Positions 1-12,530 are shown, counted from the first letter of the stretch. The stretch: DNA of 64,000 bases from Apricaphanius iberus (GCA_028564705.1 JAPXFQ010002850.1:1612001-1676000); one strand, 5' to 3'. The notes: generated by a model not told the origin, from the letters alone. Program-made: numbers and translations.

Positions 1-504
1 CTAAAATGGAAAGAGTATGGCACAACTGCAAACCTAGTAAGACATGGAAATGCTCTTAAACTAGGAGTTTGCAGCCTGAGGCTCCAGAGACATATGTAGC
101 TTTTAATAATATTGGCCAAAAATGCTAATAGGTAACTTGCATTTTACATATAAAGGTAACAAAACACAAATTTCTGGAATTTTTATTTGTCTTCATTTGA
201 TATCCATCACATTTCCACAACAAAAGAACACCAATTGTCCAAGGGAAGCATACTCTTTGTTTTATCAATTTTGATCCAAAATATTCAATGTTTTTTTTCC
301 ACCACAAAATTAAACTTTACATGTAAAACCTAAAATAATAAATAAGAAGTTATTTTACTTAACTATAAATGCAAAAAAATATGTATGTTATATAGTTTAT
401 TTTCCATAGACATGTGTAGGCTTTGTTGCTCTAAACAGATTTAGTAGTTGTCAGTAGAAGAAGCAAGGGGAAAATGGCTCCTAGGATTGTAAAGATTGCC
501 GACC

Positions 505-725
505 TCTTATCAGAGAAGCAGCAAAGAAGCCTGTTGTACTTCTGGAGGAGCTGCAGAAATCTACTGCTCAGGTGGGGAAATCTGTATACTGGACATTGGC
601 TCCTTTCACAAATCTGACCTTTACAGAAGAGTTGCACAAAGAAAACCCTTGTTGAAAAAAAGTAATGAGAACTCTGTTTGCCACAAGTCATGCACAAGAC
701 ACAACAGATGCGAAAGAAAGTTCTC
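505..725 (+). pseudogene. Tc1-like transposase fragment
   Basis: This is an internal piece of a Tc1/mariner-family transposase gene in plus orientation. One frame reads HKSDLYRRVAQRKPLLKKS, close to the family segment containing GLYGRVARRKPLLKK just after the helix-turn-helix domain; an adjacent frame gives the preceding KKPVVLLEELQKSTAQVGKS. The switch of frame shows it is broken. The catalytic DDE region and the terminal repeats are missing here. It belongs to the same family as the more complete copy at 35.1-36.4 kb. Confidence 0.8.
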
Positions 726-798
726 AGGACAGTAGGGCCAGTGAGTTTTATGCCTCTGGCTGGCTCATTTTATATCACAACCTATTTTAATCAAAATC

Positions 799-1128
799 AG
801 TGATGCACGTATACTGTTCTAATGTATTCATATCGGTTAAAGTTAAGTGATACGATGAACCGATACTTAAAAATGTGGAAACTTTGCAATAATTTCACAG
901 AAAGTGCTTATTGTTTACTTAATATTTTTATTTTGTACTTTTTTATTGTATTCTATTTTTTAACTAATTCACCGTCAAGCAGTGAATAAAATAAAAATTG
1001 TATTCCAATTTATTGCATTTCTTTGTGTGGTAGAAGTATCGGCATTGCTAATCTCGGTATCAGCCAGTACTCAGACCCAAATACCGGTAACGTATTGGTT
1101 TGAAAAAGTGGTATTGTTGCATTCCTAG
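799..1128. mobile_element. Non-autonomous hAT-type element, copy 1
   Basis: A 330-bp non-coding repeat with hAT-like ends: AGTGATGCACGTATAC on the left, and CTAGGAATGCAACAATACC when the right end is read inwards. Imperfect 8-bp target duplications flank it (TCAAAATC at 791-798, TTAAAATC at 1129-1136, 7 of 8 identical). The interior shares long stretches with 19675-20038, including GGTAGAAGTATCGGCATTG and the terminal GTTTGAAAAA-GTGGTAT-GTTGCAT. It has no coding capacity. Confidence 0.7.
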
Positions 1129-2544
1129 TTAAAATCATATAATTATTACCTTGCATGTTAAAGCTACAACAGCACCCTGTTCTGTAAAGCCTTGTTTTTT
1201 TGAGCATTTTTTTCTAAAACAAGTCCAATTCAGTATAAATAAGGGTTAATTGCTTCACTGCATAATTTATTTCTGAATGGATTTATGTCTACATTAATCT
1301 TTACAACACATCCATTACCAATATCAGTATCTATATTTTGAGCTGCTACCTTTGTAATCAGTACAATATTAGACTGCTCTCCATTTCAGACTTCCCACAG
1401 ATTCCCTAAACTCATTTGCTGAACCTGCCACAATAAAAAAAAATATATTCTGTAAAGCTCTGGTGTAGTTGATATGGGAAATACGTTGGACTTAAACAAT
1501 CATATTTTCAATGGCAAAACATGCAGGCCTAATCTATATTACTTTCATTCTATTCACCTACTAATCTGGACTTTGTGTATTTATTATATCACTTTTAAAG
1601 AAAAGAATATAATAAGTCACACTGTCATTTGGATATAGACAGTGGTTATATTGGAGCTAATGCCTTTGTTTTAACATACATATTTCTTCTGTACTGACAA
1701 TAGAAATCCCCTCATCACTGCAGACTCCTGACTCTCCTTCAGACACCAAATCACATTTAAAAATGGTCAATATTCTCAGCACAAATCTCCCAATTTACAA
1801 AGCCTTTGATTAGTTCAGTTTATTATTGTAGTGCTGACTAGCATTGCATTGCACTTTTCATAGCAGGTCTACACTATGCTCTTCATTACATTACTACTAA
1901 TTAATAATATTCACTCAATAAGTATGTCTTTGTCACTCCGGACTTTGCTTCATGCTGGATTTTCCTTCAAACTCTTAGGAGCTACAAGTTTCCCAGTTAT
2001 CTGGGGTTGCATCATTCTATTATCAGAATGACATGTTATGCTAGTGTCAACGGCATCACACAATTCTTTGACTTGAAAAATTAACTCAAATTGTGGTTTG
2101 CAGGGAAAGTTCTACTTGCTGTCTTACATGTCTCAATGTCCTCGTTAGCTGTCGCGAGTCTCTTTTAGCGCCCATTTTTTGCACATTTGCAAAAACTGGC
2201 GTCTGTTTAAGCTTTTCCTTTTAGTAATCGTAGATTTCTCAGTGCCACCCTTGCTTTCAAACACCGCTGACTGACTGTTGCCAACTTCCACATTTAGCAC
2301 AGTACTACAACTTGCTTGAACTGTCCCTTGCTGCCCACATATCAGAACGGCCCACCAGGAAATATCCCGGTCCTCCCAATTAGCCACTCTGGGCCTGCCA
2401 GAGAGTTAAACATACACATAAACCAAAAGACTTGCAGCAAAAAAAGTCTCTACAAAGTATCAATTCAGGAAAAGCTGAAATGAAAGGCATCTTACTTCTT
2501 TTTGTAATCCATGTATCCTTTGCTGTCCACATCGCAATAAGAAG

Positions 2545-2636
2545 TGACTTTGTGTTGGTCAATCAGATAAAATTTCAATAAAAGGCATTAAAATATGTGT
2601 TGATAATGTGACAAAATGTGAAAAAAACTACTTTTG
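2545..2636. mobile_element. Tc1-like terminal fragment
   Basis: The segment holding ACTTTGTGTTGGTCAATCAG, TGACAAAATGTGAAAAA and CTTTTGCATGGCACTT is the right-hand terminal region of the same teleost Tc1 family as the copy at 35.1-36.4 kb. Only the terminus is recognisable. No matching transposase was found immediately to its left. Confidence 0.6.
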
Positions 2637-2819
2637 CATGGCACTTTAAAAGCAGGAAAAAGGGTTGACGTTTTGTAAACACTTGTTTGTTACATAGTGA
2701 TCTGTGGCAGTATGCACACGCACACCATGACAGAAGAGATATATGTCAACCTGCTCTAAAAAGAATCCACCACTATTTTGGCAGCCATTTTGTTTTCCTA
2801 AGTAGATCGTTGCTCCTCC

Positions 2820-3470
2820 TCGGTTGTCTGTCTGTCGGCGCTGTCATCCGCTGCCATGTGATTGGTCTGATGGGCTTGATGCTCATCACTCTGTCAGGCT
2901 AGGCTTGCCTTTCATTAGTCTGGGCCCCCTCCATCCGACACACTCACACAAATCACATTGACATCCAAACTCCTCAGATCCACAGAGCAATTTAACTGAT
3001 ATTCATTAGAGAGATGACAAGAGCTGATGGGAGATGTGTGGAATGGAGGAGTGGGGGACTCATTGTCCTCCTATTCTAGCCCTGTCCTGTCCGCCTCCTT
3101 TCCCCTCTCACTGCTTACTTTGTTTTGGGAGCATTGAGGCGAATCGGCGTTTATAACTGTCTACCCTTCAAGGATAGTCAAGACAAAAGAACAACCGATA
3201 ACAGATCTAATATCCCCTTTATTATCACTGGAAAATACAACTGAAAAGAGGTTTATGGTTTTTTTGTCCTAAATAATTGGCTACAGTGGATTTGCAGCTT
3301 CTGCATTGCTCTCCAGCAGCCACTATAATGCTCATTCAAGCAGAAGTCCAATCATTTAGCCTTCTCCCTCCAGCCCCTCATTAACCCCCAAAGTGTCAAC
3401 TATCTCATTAATGCCCCCAACTATCCTCACCCCAAGTCCATCACTAAGCCCAAAGCATTATCAACACACA
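2820..3470. promoter_or_regulatory. Regulatory-looking non-coding block downstream of tshz3
   Basis: A complex, repeat-free, moderately GC-rich stretch with no open coding frame. It holds candidate homeodomain and TALE sites: CATTAG, TGATATTCATTAG, TGTCAGG, CATTTAG and two CATTAA. Such texture is typical of conserved non-coding elements around vertebrate developmental regulators. Conservation itself was not tested. Confidence 0.3.
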
Positions 3471-4683
3471 GTGCTGAAAAAAAATTGATAAAGTCTGAGA
3501 GATAATTTTCTAATTGTAAGAACTCTGAAAGCTATGGAAACTCACAAGATATTCAATAAGGCTGCTCAGCCTTTTTCATTTGCATTATCAATGGCTACCG
3601 ACTTGAATTCCATCTTTCAATTAGCATCCTTTGTTAAAGGCTTTATTCTGCTTGTCAGATGTGAGTCATCACTGGGTTCTCCCACAACGTTTCACCAATG
3701 TATCCTAAACGTCGGAGGGCCGGGAGCAAGTCTGAGGCGGTAATGAGTTTGTGTGAGAAGACGGGGTCAGGACACAGTGTGTGTGTGTTAATTAATCTGT
3801 TCCCGGGTGGGAGGAACTGAAGCGAGATGATGAGATTTAAGAGAGTAAATGGGTGTGCTGCACTCGAGCTGTCCTCCGTTGAGTGAGTAAGCGGGGTTAG
3901 AGGCTGGGCAAATGGCCGTCACCATAGTAACCAGATAACTTCCCTGGCCTCAAGTCGCTCAGTCAGTCAGTCATGACAAGTGAAGCCTGAGAAGATCAAA
4001 CAGAAAGAACATGGTATCCCTGTCTTCAAATAAGACAGAGGTGGATGGTCACAGATTTAAGATGCAGATGTTTGTGTCTTCTTTGTGCCATCCAAAAAAC
4101 TGTTTTAAAAGTCCTCATTACATGGCACTGAGCCTGAATTATGACTACACTGATGGCATCAACACCTGCAAGTAATATTGTTAGATCCAAAAGCCTGCAT
4201 TGAGGGAATAGCACCTGTCTTTGCATCCTGCACCACTGTCAGCTCGTCTCAGCGCGCATATATAGGATCCTTTTTATTTTTTCCAAGGGACAGTCGTAGA
4301 GTCCAGGTGTGTGCCAAATCTGCTGTCTGTGCCCAGGGCTCCTGATGGCTTCCAAGCCCCCGTGGTAATCAGCCCACTCTGCCTGCAGTTGGAGCCTGCC
4401 TGCCTCCTCCTCCTCCAGTGGCTCGTTTCAGAAACATCTGGTGGTTTACATGCAGCACACACCACCTGCCAAACGCCTTGCAGGCAGTGGCTCCACTTGC
4501 ACCTCTAGAGTCTGCCCCACTATAACGACGACACAGATATCACCAGGAATACAGGAAGAACTGTGGCTCACTGCACCATAGTGTATTTTGAACTTCAACA
4601 CTGGACATTTGTAGATGTAACCTCGGTATGCAAAAGGTAATCTAAATTCAAAGTGCTCTGTCATGAGGTTGATTTAGAATACA

Positions 4684-4835
4684 GATCCTTGCAAAAAGTA
4701 TTTCAGTTATTTACAACCACAAAACCTCCATTTGTTATATTTCGGTGTAAAGTGACGATCAAAAAGTAGGGCAGTATTGTGGACTGGAAGTAAAATTTGC
4801 ATGATTTTAAATCTTTTTTTGAACACAGAGTAAAA
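4684..4835. mobile_element. Tc1-like terminal fragment next to the tshz3 3' end
   Basis: The sequence CCTTGCAAAAAGTATTTCAG, followed by ACAACCACAAA, is the left inverted-repeat end of the teleost Tc1 family seen at 35.1 kb and 63.0 kb; the following 120 bases also resemble its subterminal region. No transposase follows. It lies close to the probable end of the tshz3 transcript. Confidence 0.55.
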
Positions 4836-4839
4836 GTTT

Positions 4840-5884
4840 TCGAGTTTTATTCTATGTTTCGATCTATCTTTATTGTTGTTATTTGTTTCTTCTTCGTTAC
4901 TTGTCACCAGTGTTGAGTGCATTAAAATGCATGATATTTTAGTAACTAGGTGAAAATTATAACTTTTAATAACTAAGCTGCTCTAAACATGAGTTGTTGA
5001 TAAAAAAATAGAATAAATTTAATCTGGTTAATAAGAATGAAAAAAATCAACTTTGCAGCATTTAATTCAGTTTAATCATAGAAGCACAGGGCATCAACAT
5101 ATCTGTATTGTGTCTTTTATATCAAATAACATTTATAAAACTATTGTGCAAAACAGTGTCCTTTTAAGCTTCTTCAAAGGCTCTGCACCAGTGGATAGTC
5201 ATAGTCCTCTTAAATTAGGAAATATAACAAGTATGCATAATTTAAACAGCAAATTGTAAGCTTACACAATATATGTACATTTTTACACAGACCTGGATTT
5301 TAAGTGCTCCTTACTCAGTTTGATGAATAAGGCAGATTTTACAATCAGCTAAGATAATTGATAACAATAAAAAAGTGATGAATTTCTGCTGTTAGGCAGA
5401 TTCTTTTACGGAGCTTTCCCAGGAATTTGGCTACTTTAAAGTGTTAAAAATGCGTAATCTGAAAGGGATCTTTTAACTCTTGACAAGACAGGACTGTACA
5501 AATGTAACAGTAAAACATGCAGTCTACCAGCAGATAAAATCTTTACTTCCAAAACACAAAATAAATACATTGGCTTTTGTAGGTTTCAAGTCAACGCTTT
5601 TTCTTGTCAAGTAAAATGATTCATTGCGTTCTTACACATTTTTGAAGGTGAACGCAGACAGAGGAAGCCGTATATCTTTGAGCTACAATATAATTTGAAG
5701 TGAAATGAATGAATTAAAATACAAAGAAATGTTTGTAGGCCAAAATAAGGTAAACACACTGTGCTAACATTTTTAAACACTAGTTAATGGTGTTATCCAA
5801 AATTTTGGAAATTCTCTTAATTTTTTTTTACTTTTAACAGTCATTCTACATATGTATTCCAGAATGTCTAGTGCTACAAGTAAT
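4840..5884 (-). other. Probable tshz3 3' UTR, end uncertain
   Basis: This AT-rich sequence follows the tshz3 stop codon on the minus strand. The first clear AATAAA hexamers on that strand are at 4846-4851 and 4869-4874 (TTTATT on the plus strand), giving a UTR of about 1 kb. The ATTAAA variant also occurs nearer (about 5067). The AATAAA copies sit at the edge of a Tc1 terminal fragment, so the true cleavage site may be nearer the stop codon. Transcript 3' ends would decide. Confidence 0.35.
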
Positions 5885-8800
5885 TTAGTGTTTCTCTAGT
5901 TCACAAACATACAGCAGATGGTCCTCCGGAGACTTTCCATGGCTCTTGCTGAGGTGAAGCTTGATGGCGTGCTTAGTGGCGAACTTACGGACGCAGAGCT
6001 GGCAGCTGAACACAGCTCCATTACTGCTGCAGTCATCGGCAGATTGTGGCAAAAGGAAGGAATCCAGGGGCACTACTTTCTCTGCAAGAGTATTTGTGTC
6101 CCTTACAGTCTGTTTGGGGGACAGTTTGGCCATGTCCCTCACTTTGAAGCCCAGATGGGCTTCCAGGTGACTAACATACGCTGTTGGGGTCCGGATCTGA
6201 GAGGCACAGTCACTACAAAAGAAAATAGGCTGACCAGAATCGAGGTTCTTGAGGAACTTGGTTCTGCCTGTTCTCCTTAGCTGGTACTTGACATTAGCCA
6301 ACCAGTGACTGATGGTGGTCATGGAGAGTCCTGTGAAGCGAGATATGTGCATTCTTTCCTGTGGGTTGAGGTCATTGATGATATACTTCCCCTCTGAAGT
6401 CTGTCTCAGGCTTGAGGCAAACTGAGCCTGCAGCAGAAGGAGGTGCTGCGGGTTCCAGTTGGAGTGACGACCCTTACGTTTGTGGCCATGCAGAGAACCA
6501 TCATCCTCATCGTGTGTAGTGCCTATGACCTCTATTTTTTCTGTGGCACGGGACCGTGAAGGAGGCTTTGTTACAGAGTGAGATTGTGTCAGGTTTCTAA
6601 GCATGTCTGAGATATCCGACAATGCATTCTCATGCAGAGGGCTGCTGGATCTGTAGGGAGACACCACTGTTAGCTTTGCAGGGGTAACAAGAGAGGTGGG
6701 GGAGATAGAAGAGCCCGTGGATGATGGTGTTAAGGGGCATGAGCCCACAGATCCTCCTTTATCATTTTTACTTTTAGTGAGGTCAATAGGCTGGTCATCA
6801 CTGGGCTGGCAAAAACTATTATCAACAACACTCTGTGGTTTTTTGGTCTGTAACGGGGAAGCAGCCACTGCGGCCTTCTCAGTCATGCTCTGGCTGAGCC
6901 TGGAAAGCAGGCTAAGGGGATCTTGATTTGGCAAAGTGGGTTTGGCTGCTTTCCCCAAATGAATGTTCATTACGGACTGAAGAGCACTTAGTGGGTTGAC
7001 AAAGGGCTGTTCGGGATGAGTGTGACCAGTTATAATGGCGGTGCTGCATCTTAGTGTGGAAGCAAGGGGAGATTTAACTGTTGAGTCTCTCTTGGGTTCT
7101 GTTGCTGGGGATGCCCTCTCACTATGGCTCCCCCTGTCACTATTGGCTGGAGTAACTTCTCTCCATTCCCGAGGTGAGCCAGCCTCTCCTCCCTTGTGTG
7201 ATTCTCCAGCCTCACTGCTACAAGGGGACAGCTGGTTCTCCCTCTTCGGAGACAACTGCTTTACCCTTTGCTCCACCTTCGCTACTTTTTCTGTCACCTT
7301 TTTCACTAAATCTTCCATTGCTTGAAAGTTGTTAGTGGGAAAGGGGGATGAATGACTTAGTGGTGGGGATATTAGAGGCTGGTTTTTAGCATAGGATGAC
7401 AAAGCCCCTTCCCCTCCATTGAACAAGAATTTCATTTGTGAATTCTTCTCCATGTTGCCCTGTTGAAGCTTGAGCGTACTGGGGAACTGGTAGGCTGCAT
7501 GGATGCTAGGGTAGCCACCCCAGCTTGGATTCCCACTCTGTGCTTTATTTATCGCTGAAGTCACAGTGTTTTCAAGGGATTTTAAGATATCAATTCCTCC
7601 TTTAGGGCTCTCCTTCAGATCATCCTCTGTAAGATAATTATACTTTGAAATGTCATATTTTTCCTCTTCCTCCGTGTCTTCTTCCTTACCAACAGAGGCA
7701 ATGATTTGCCTTTCATTTATACTAGTCTCTTGTTTGGTGCACTCCTCCTCAACCTCCTCCTTCTTGATCTCTTTTAGAGGAGGGGTGGTGGCAGGAGTTG
7801 TGTTGTGGACAGGTGGAGGAGAGAAGGTGGAGGGTGCTAGTGGAACAGACTGGACTTTCTGATCAGTAGGTGTAGTGACTCTCCCAGGACTGGGGGAGGT
7901 TGCCTCGGGAATGGCTTTAATTCTTTTACCGACTGAGCTGGAGACCCTCAGGTAATGTCCAGTCACCATCATGTGGGTCCTCAGCTCTTGGAGTGTATTA
8001 TAGGAGCTGCCACACTCCATGCACTTGAGAATCTGAAATTTATTAGACTCAAATTGCCAGGAATAGCTGGCACCGTTTTGGTGGCTGTATCGATGGTTAG
8101 AATTAGTATAGGGGCTGGAGGAAGGTTTCTGTGAGGGTTCACTCTGTTCTGCTTTCGCCTTGGGAGTTCCTTCTCTTGAATGTGATGAGGTGAGGTCCAA
8201 CCCCACAATTCCTTTTTTCTTGGAGGACATTATTTTGGCTGCCACTGGGGCCATTGGCTCCTTCAGAGGCACTTTCTGGTAGTGTTTGGTCTTAATCATA
8301 TGGACACTGAGATCCTGGAGTGATTCAAAGGAATGGCCACAATACATACATTTCAAAACCTTCTGGGCATCCTCTTTTCCTTCCATCTCCAGCAGAGACC
8401 TCTTACGTGGTTTGGACCAGCGCTTTGAACCACTGCCTGTTTTGTCCTGGTTGTCATCTCGGTAGTGGCCTGTATCATTCATGTGAACGGTCAGCTCCAC
8501 TAAGGTGTCATAAGCTGCACTACAGCCCTTACAGCGGAATTTACTAGCCCCCGTAAAGATGGAGCCAAACAGCTTTGGGTTTTGCCTATGAAGCTGGACT
8601 GTACTAAAGAGGCTTGGCTCAGAGGGCGCAGGGTGACGGCTCTGTGGAGGGTGTTGTTGTAGTGTCTTTGCTACTGCAGACTGATGCCAGTCAAAGCTAC
8701 TGCTGCTGCAGCTACTACTGCTGCTAGTGCTGTTGCTGCGGGCTGGCTTCTCAGCAGAAGCCATTGACTGTGCCTGAATTTGCGTGGAATTCAAGTTCAG

Positions 8801-9180
8801 TGGTGACCACAAAGGGCTGGTCAAAAAACTTGAGTAGATAGCCTTCATTTGTTCTAATGTGTCCATGCCCATTGGAGGCTTTTTGGCATCAAGATTCAAA
8901 GAAACTGGGACCAAGTTGGATTCTGCTTTTCTGGATGGGCTTTCAAAGTCTGAGAGGCGATCACTGGCTTCACTTACATGTGACTCACTGTCCATCTCTT
9001 GTCCTGAAAGCTCCGTGGCCTCAGCTGATTCCTGGTCACATGCCTGCTCCTTGGCAGTCCCAACACTTTGCTCTACACATTCCTCTTTCATGGGAAGGTC
9101 ATCATCCTGTGCTACAGACGGTTGTTCTCCTGCTTCGGCTTCCTCCACAGTCTGCTCTGCCAGCTCCTCGGGAGAATAAG
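5885..9180 (-). CDS. tshz3: Teashirt zinc finger homeobox 3, exon 2 (nearly all of the protein)
   Basis: This exon encodes residues 14-1111 of a nuclear DNA-binding transcription factor of the Teashirt family; vertebrate TSHZ3 is known as a repressor acting in smooth muscle, kidney/ureter and neuronal development. Visible domains, in protein numbering: an acidic N-terminus with EMDSESHVSE; a poly-Ser run near 163-176; widely spaced C2H2 fingers at 230-252, 291-313 and 400-422; the CtBP-binding motif PIDLT at 811-815; a divergent homeodomain at about 914-985 with WLANVKYQLRR in place of the usual WFQNRR; and C-terminal fingers at 1002-1022 and 1073-1094. The end HGKSPEDHLLYVCELEKH is the family signature. 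Total length is 1111 residues against about 1081 in human TSHZ3. The stop is TAA at 5885-5887. The exon starts at 9180, after a polypyrimidine tract and CAG, in phase 1; an ATG at 9242-9244 continues the frame but lies in the intron. There is no frameshift. TSHZ3 fits better than TSHZ1 or TSHZ2 across the central region. The a/b paralogue is unresolved. Confidence 0.97.
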
Positions 9181-9539
9181 CTGGAAGGAGAATGGAGACA
9201 AAGGGAGAAGGAATGAGATGAGTTAGATTGCAGGGAGAGTACATGCTATGTTAGAATAACTGGAGAAAAAGTTTCCCTGCAATGTGTGCCCGAGGACTCC
9301 CAGGGATAAATGAGCCATCTGTGTGGGAGCCTTTAAAGCTGAGCTGAGAAATTACAGTCATCCCATTTCACCTCATCAACCGTTGAGGTGTTATTTTCCT
9401 CTAGGCGAGCCTGTATTTATATACTACCCCAGCCACATGGAACTTATGCCTCCCCTCTTTACACTCCTTCTATTGGAGGAAAACAAAAAAGAAATATCTT
9501 GGCAAAAACATAATGCACCATTTTATTTATCTCAGGGCA

Positions 9540-9735
9540 CAACAGCTTGAAATGAAAACTAAATCTGAAATTAATGAAGCCCAATCTCACAGTGGCATTC
9601 TCCTCTGGGGTAATAAATGAGTTGGATCAACCTCCATCTGTCAGTTAATATGTCTGACGCCTCTTCATCTGCCTTCTCTCTGACTACACACAAATGCAGA
9701 CTGACGCCCACATTAGCACAGTCAAAAATGATTTT
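9540..9735. promoter_or_regulatory. Regulatory-looking block near the start of exon 2
   Basis: Repeat-free intronic sequence about 400 bp from the exon 2 acceptor. Possible homeodomain or TALE sites include AAATTAATGAAG, GTAATAAATGAG and TCTGTCAGTTAATATG. It has no coding frame resembling a known protein. The call rests on texture only. Confidence 0.25.
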
Positions 9736-10409
9736 ATTTCTGAAAAAAATAGTTGACGTGAAAGGGATGTCAAAACTTTGTCGATTCAGTTTTGATAGGT
9801 TAACTACAACCCACCGTGTCAAGTGGACTGAAGTAATTCAGTACACGTTCTTAAAATAAAAGGATGAATTTTTTTTGCTTAATTGTACAATATTCTTGCA
9901 GCCAAATGGCAAACTTTATTATTTCCTTTTTCCGTTTTGCAGTTTTAAATAATACTATGTTTACGTTGATTTAAGATAATGTCAGGTTCTTATACAGGAG
10001 TTGAGAAAAAAGATTGTAGATCTGAATGTAGAAAATAACCAGGTTGTTACTTTGCATGTCAATGACCGGTGCTCTCATGAGAAATGAAAAGATTGTGCAT
10101 GTGTCCTCAAATAAGCGTACCTCATACAAACAAACACGCACAGATTCCTGTGTTTCCCGTGGCGACAAGTCTACGCTTCTAACGCCAACTCAGCCACTGC
10201 TCACCCCTGAGCCCCCTCTCCCTCATTTCCTGACGGCCTCACTCACAAAACCACTCAAGTTGGGGAAAAACAAATAATCTGAAAATAGTGGCTGGCCTGT
10301 GGACAGGTCTGAGGCCGTTTGGACAATATTGTAAACTAAGACAAATGCTAGAAGAAAAAAAACCTGGATATGGACTCAGATAGTTTGATCAGCTACACAG
10401 TTGAGCCTG

Positions 10410-10446
10410 CACACACACACACGCACACACCCACACACACACCCAT

Positions 10447-10485
<39 letters not shown>
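10410..10485. repeat. (CA)n microsatellite
   Basis: About 75 bp of CA dinucleotide repeat with a few interruptions (GCAC, CCAC, CATAC). The long open frame of alternating His and Thr across it is an artefact. Confidence 0.97.
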
Positions 10486-10486
<1 letters not shown>

Positions 10487-10559
10487 TGTGACTAAATCTT
10501 TCATCCTCTCCCCCACACACATATCCAGTCTAAACAAAAATGTCATAGCTGAAATAACT

Positions 10560-10910
10560 CTCATTTCCAGTGCTAACAGCCAATCTCAAAGCAGCCATGC
10601 GGCTGCCGCTGGTCTGATTTGGGCCCCGGGGGCACAGTCAGCAGGCAGCCTTACCATGAGGCCAGCCTAATGGAGACCTGGCAGGTGCGACCCACTCTCC
10701 GTCCTCCCGGAGATTTGGTTTGTCACTGGGTATCCATTACCTGCCATTCTCCACTGATAGGCCCCGACAGCCCTGATCAAAAGATGTCGTCGGGCCCCAG
10801 TCTGCTTGGCAGTCAGTGGCATGTCGTTTGTAAAAAGGGCCAAGCAGGGTGTAAATAAAATGACATGATCACTTCCCCAGCCCCTCATGTTCTGGACACA
10901 ATTATGATAA
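10560..10910. promoter_or_regulatory. Strong candidate conserved non-coding element in the intron
   Basis: This GC-richer, high-complexity block in an otherwise AT-rich intron has no repeat signature and no convincing coding frame. Motifs include GCCTAATGGAG, GCCCTGATCAAAAGATG (TCF/LEF-like CAAAG variant) and ACAATTATGATAATGCG. The sharp change in texture from the CA repeat on one side and the purine-rich run at 10919-10975 on the other suggests constraint. Cross-species alignment was not possible. Confidence 0.4.
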
Positions 10911-12454
10911 TGCGAACGTGGGGAGAAGGGAAGGGAGGGGAAGGGGTGGAAGAATAGAGAAGGGGTGAAGAGGTAAATGGCTCACGCTCAGAGAAACAAA
11001 CTAAGGATATATCTCCCTGCAAATGGTGTTCAGCTTCCTGCCTCTATACCTTTACTTTACTTTTCTTTTTTATGTTTATAAAAAGGAAACTAGGAAGGTA
11101 CAGTTGTTGTGTCCTCACAAGCTAATCATAGATGTCAGTTTTCATTAAAAGAGACAGGCATATTACCAAACATATTTTTTTTCTAATGGAAATGAAGTTT
11201 CTTGATCATAAAAAAGCACAGTATATAAACGTTCAACCTCTATTGCAATATTAGTGAGTGCAATATTACAAGCTCGAAGGACGTCTTGGAAAATTTGCTA
11301 AATTTACTGCAAAAAAAAAGATTTTTGCAAAAATAAAAACCCTTTTTTTAAGGACATAAAAAAAAAATCAAGAAAAATTTAAATTGTTCCATTGGCAATT
11401 TTTTTTGCTTATTACAAGCAAAAACGATATTGTATTGATTTTTCTTACTTTCTAGAGTAGCTGTTTTGCAGTGTTATTATACCTAAGGTGTCACGCATTA
11501 TCACTGCATATAAATAGTTTTGTGGACCTTAACATTCTTTTTTACCCACACCTATTGTATGATTTTGTTGACTGAGATGCTAAAGGTCACAGAGAGCAGA
11601 AGGGAACCTTGTATAATAGAAAACAAATAAGTCACGATTGAAGAAAATTAATAATCTGCATTTTTTTAAGTTTTAGTTTTTTGTTTTCTGCAATAGTGTC
11701 AGACATTTCCTGATATCATTTAACCATACTTGATCACAACCAGTAACTAGCCAATCAGAATGTTAGTTCCATATAAGTTAATTTTACCATATGTGAGCAC
11801 CATAAGGTCATAAGGAGAACTACTCTGGTGTGGATAGTTCTACTGAGTTAAGTGTTAAATGTAGCTAATTTCAGTATCAGTGTGATGGTTAAAGCTGAAG
11901 TAATAGGAAGCAAAGGGGTGTTACAAATTTAAAAGCAAGCTCTCTTCTCGATAAAAAAAGCTGTCTGCAGTCCGTTCAAATTGTGAGGAATTAGAGTGAG
12001 AGACCACTAATTTATTCACTTAATAGTGATCCATATCTACATTCAAATAAGCACATTCATAAGCCAAACTTTTGAATTTTAAAGTAATAATATGCTGATA
12101 ATCGCAGAGATTTTGAAAAACATCTAGCTCGTTCGTTTTGAAATAACAATACAATTCTAATACCAACGTGGCTCTTAAAATACTATTAAAAAGTTGGACA
12201 CAGTCAGTATTTATTCCATTATTAATCTTATACTTTATACTGAAATAGACTGCTAACTTTGCTTGACCAATGAAAAACAACAGCCATCTCTTATTCTTCT
12301 TTCTTTTGTAATATGAAAACCCCAAAATAAATGACTGCTTTATAAAACATTCTCGAAATGATAACCAAATGTTAACTGAAAATAAATCTATCTATCTGAA
12401 ACATTGTAAAAAACAATGATAATTGCCTCTCTTATTGAACAAAAAAGGATATTT
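10911..12454. other. AT-rich intronic stretch, nothing recognised
   Basis: After a purine-rich run (10919-10975) this is AT-rich sequence with scattered A and T tracts. No repeat family, gene or clear regulatory block was recognised. Confidence 0.5.
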
Positions 12455-12530
12455 AGAGATAGATAGATAGATAGATAGAGTAAGAGAGAGAGAGATAGAG
12501 AGAGATAGAGAGGGAAAGGGAGAGAGAGAA
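12455..12530. repeat. (GATA)n/(GA)n microsatellite
   Basis: Five to six tandem GATA units pass into GAGA and GATAGAGA repeats. It is plain simple-sequence DNA. Confidence 0.95.

Noticed and set aside
5918..9216. Several 70-120-residue open frames opposite or overlapping tshz3 exon 2
   Set aside because: They are shadows of the tshz3 coding frame; none resembles a known protein.
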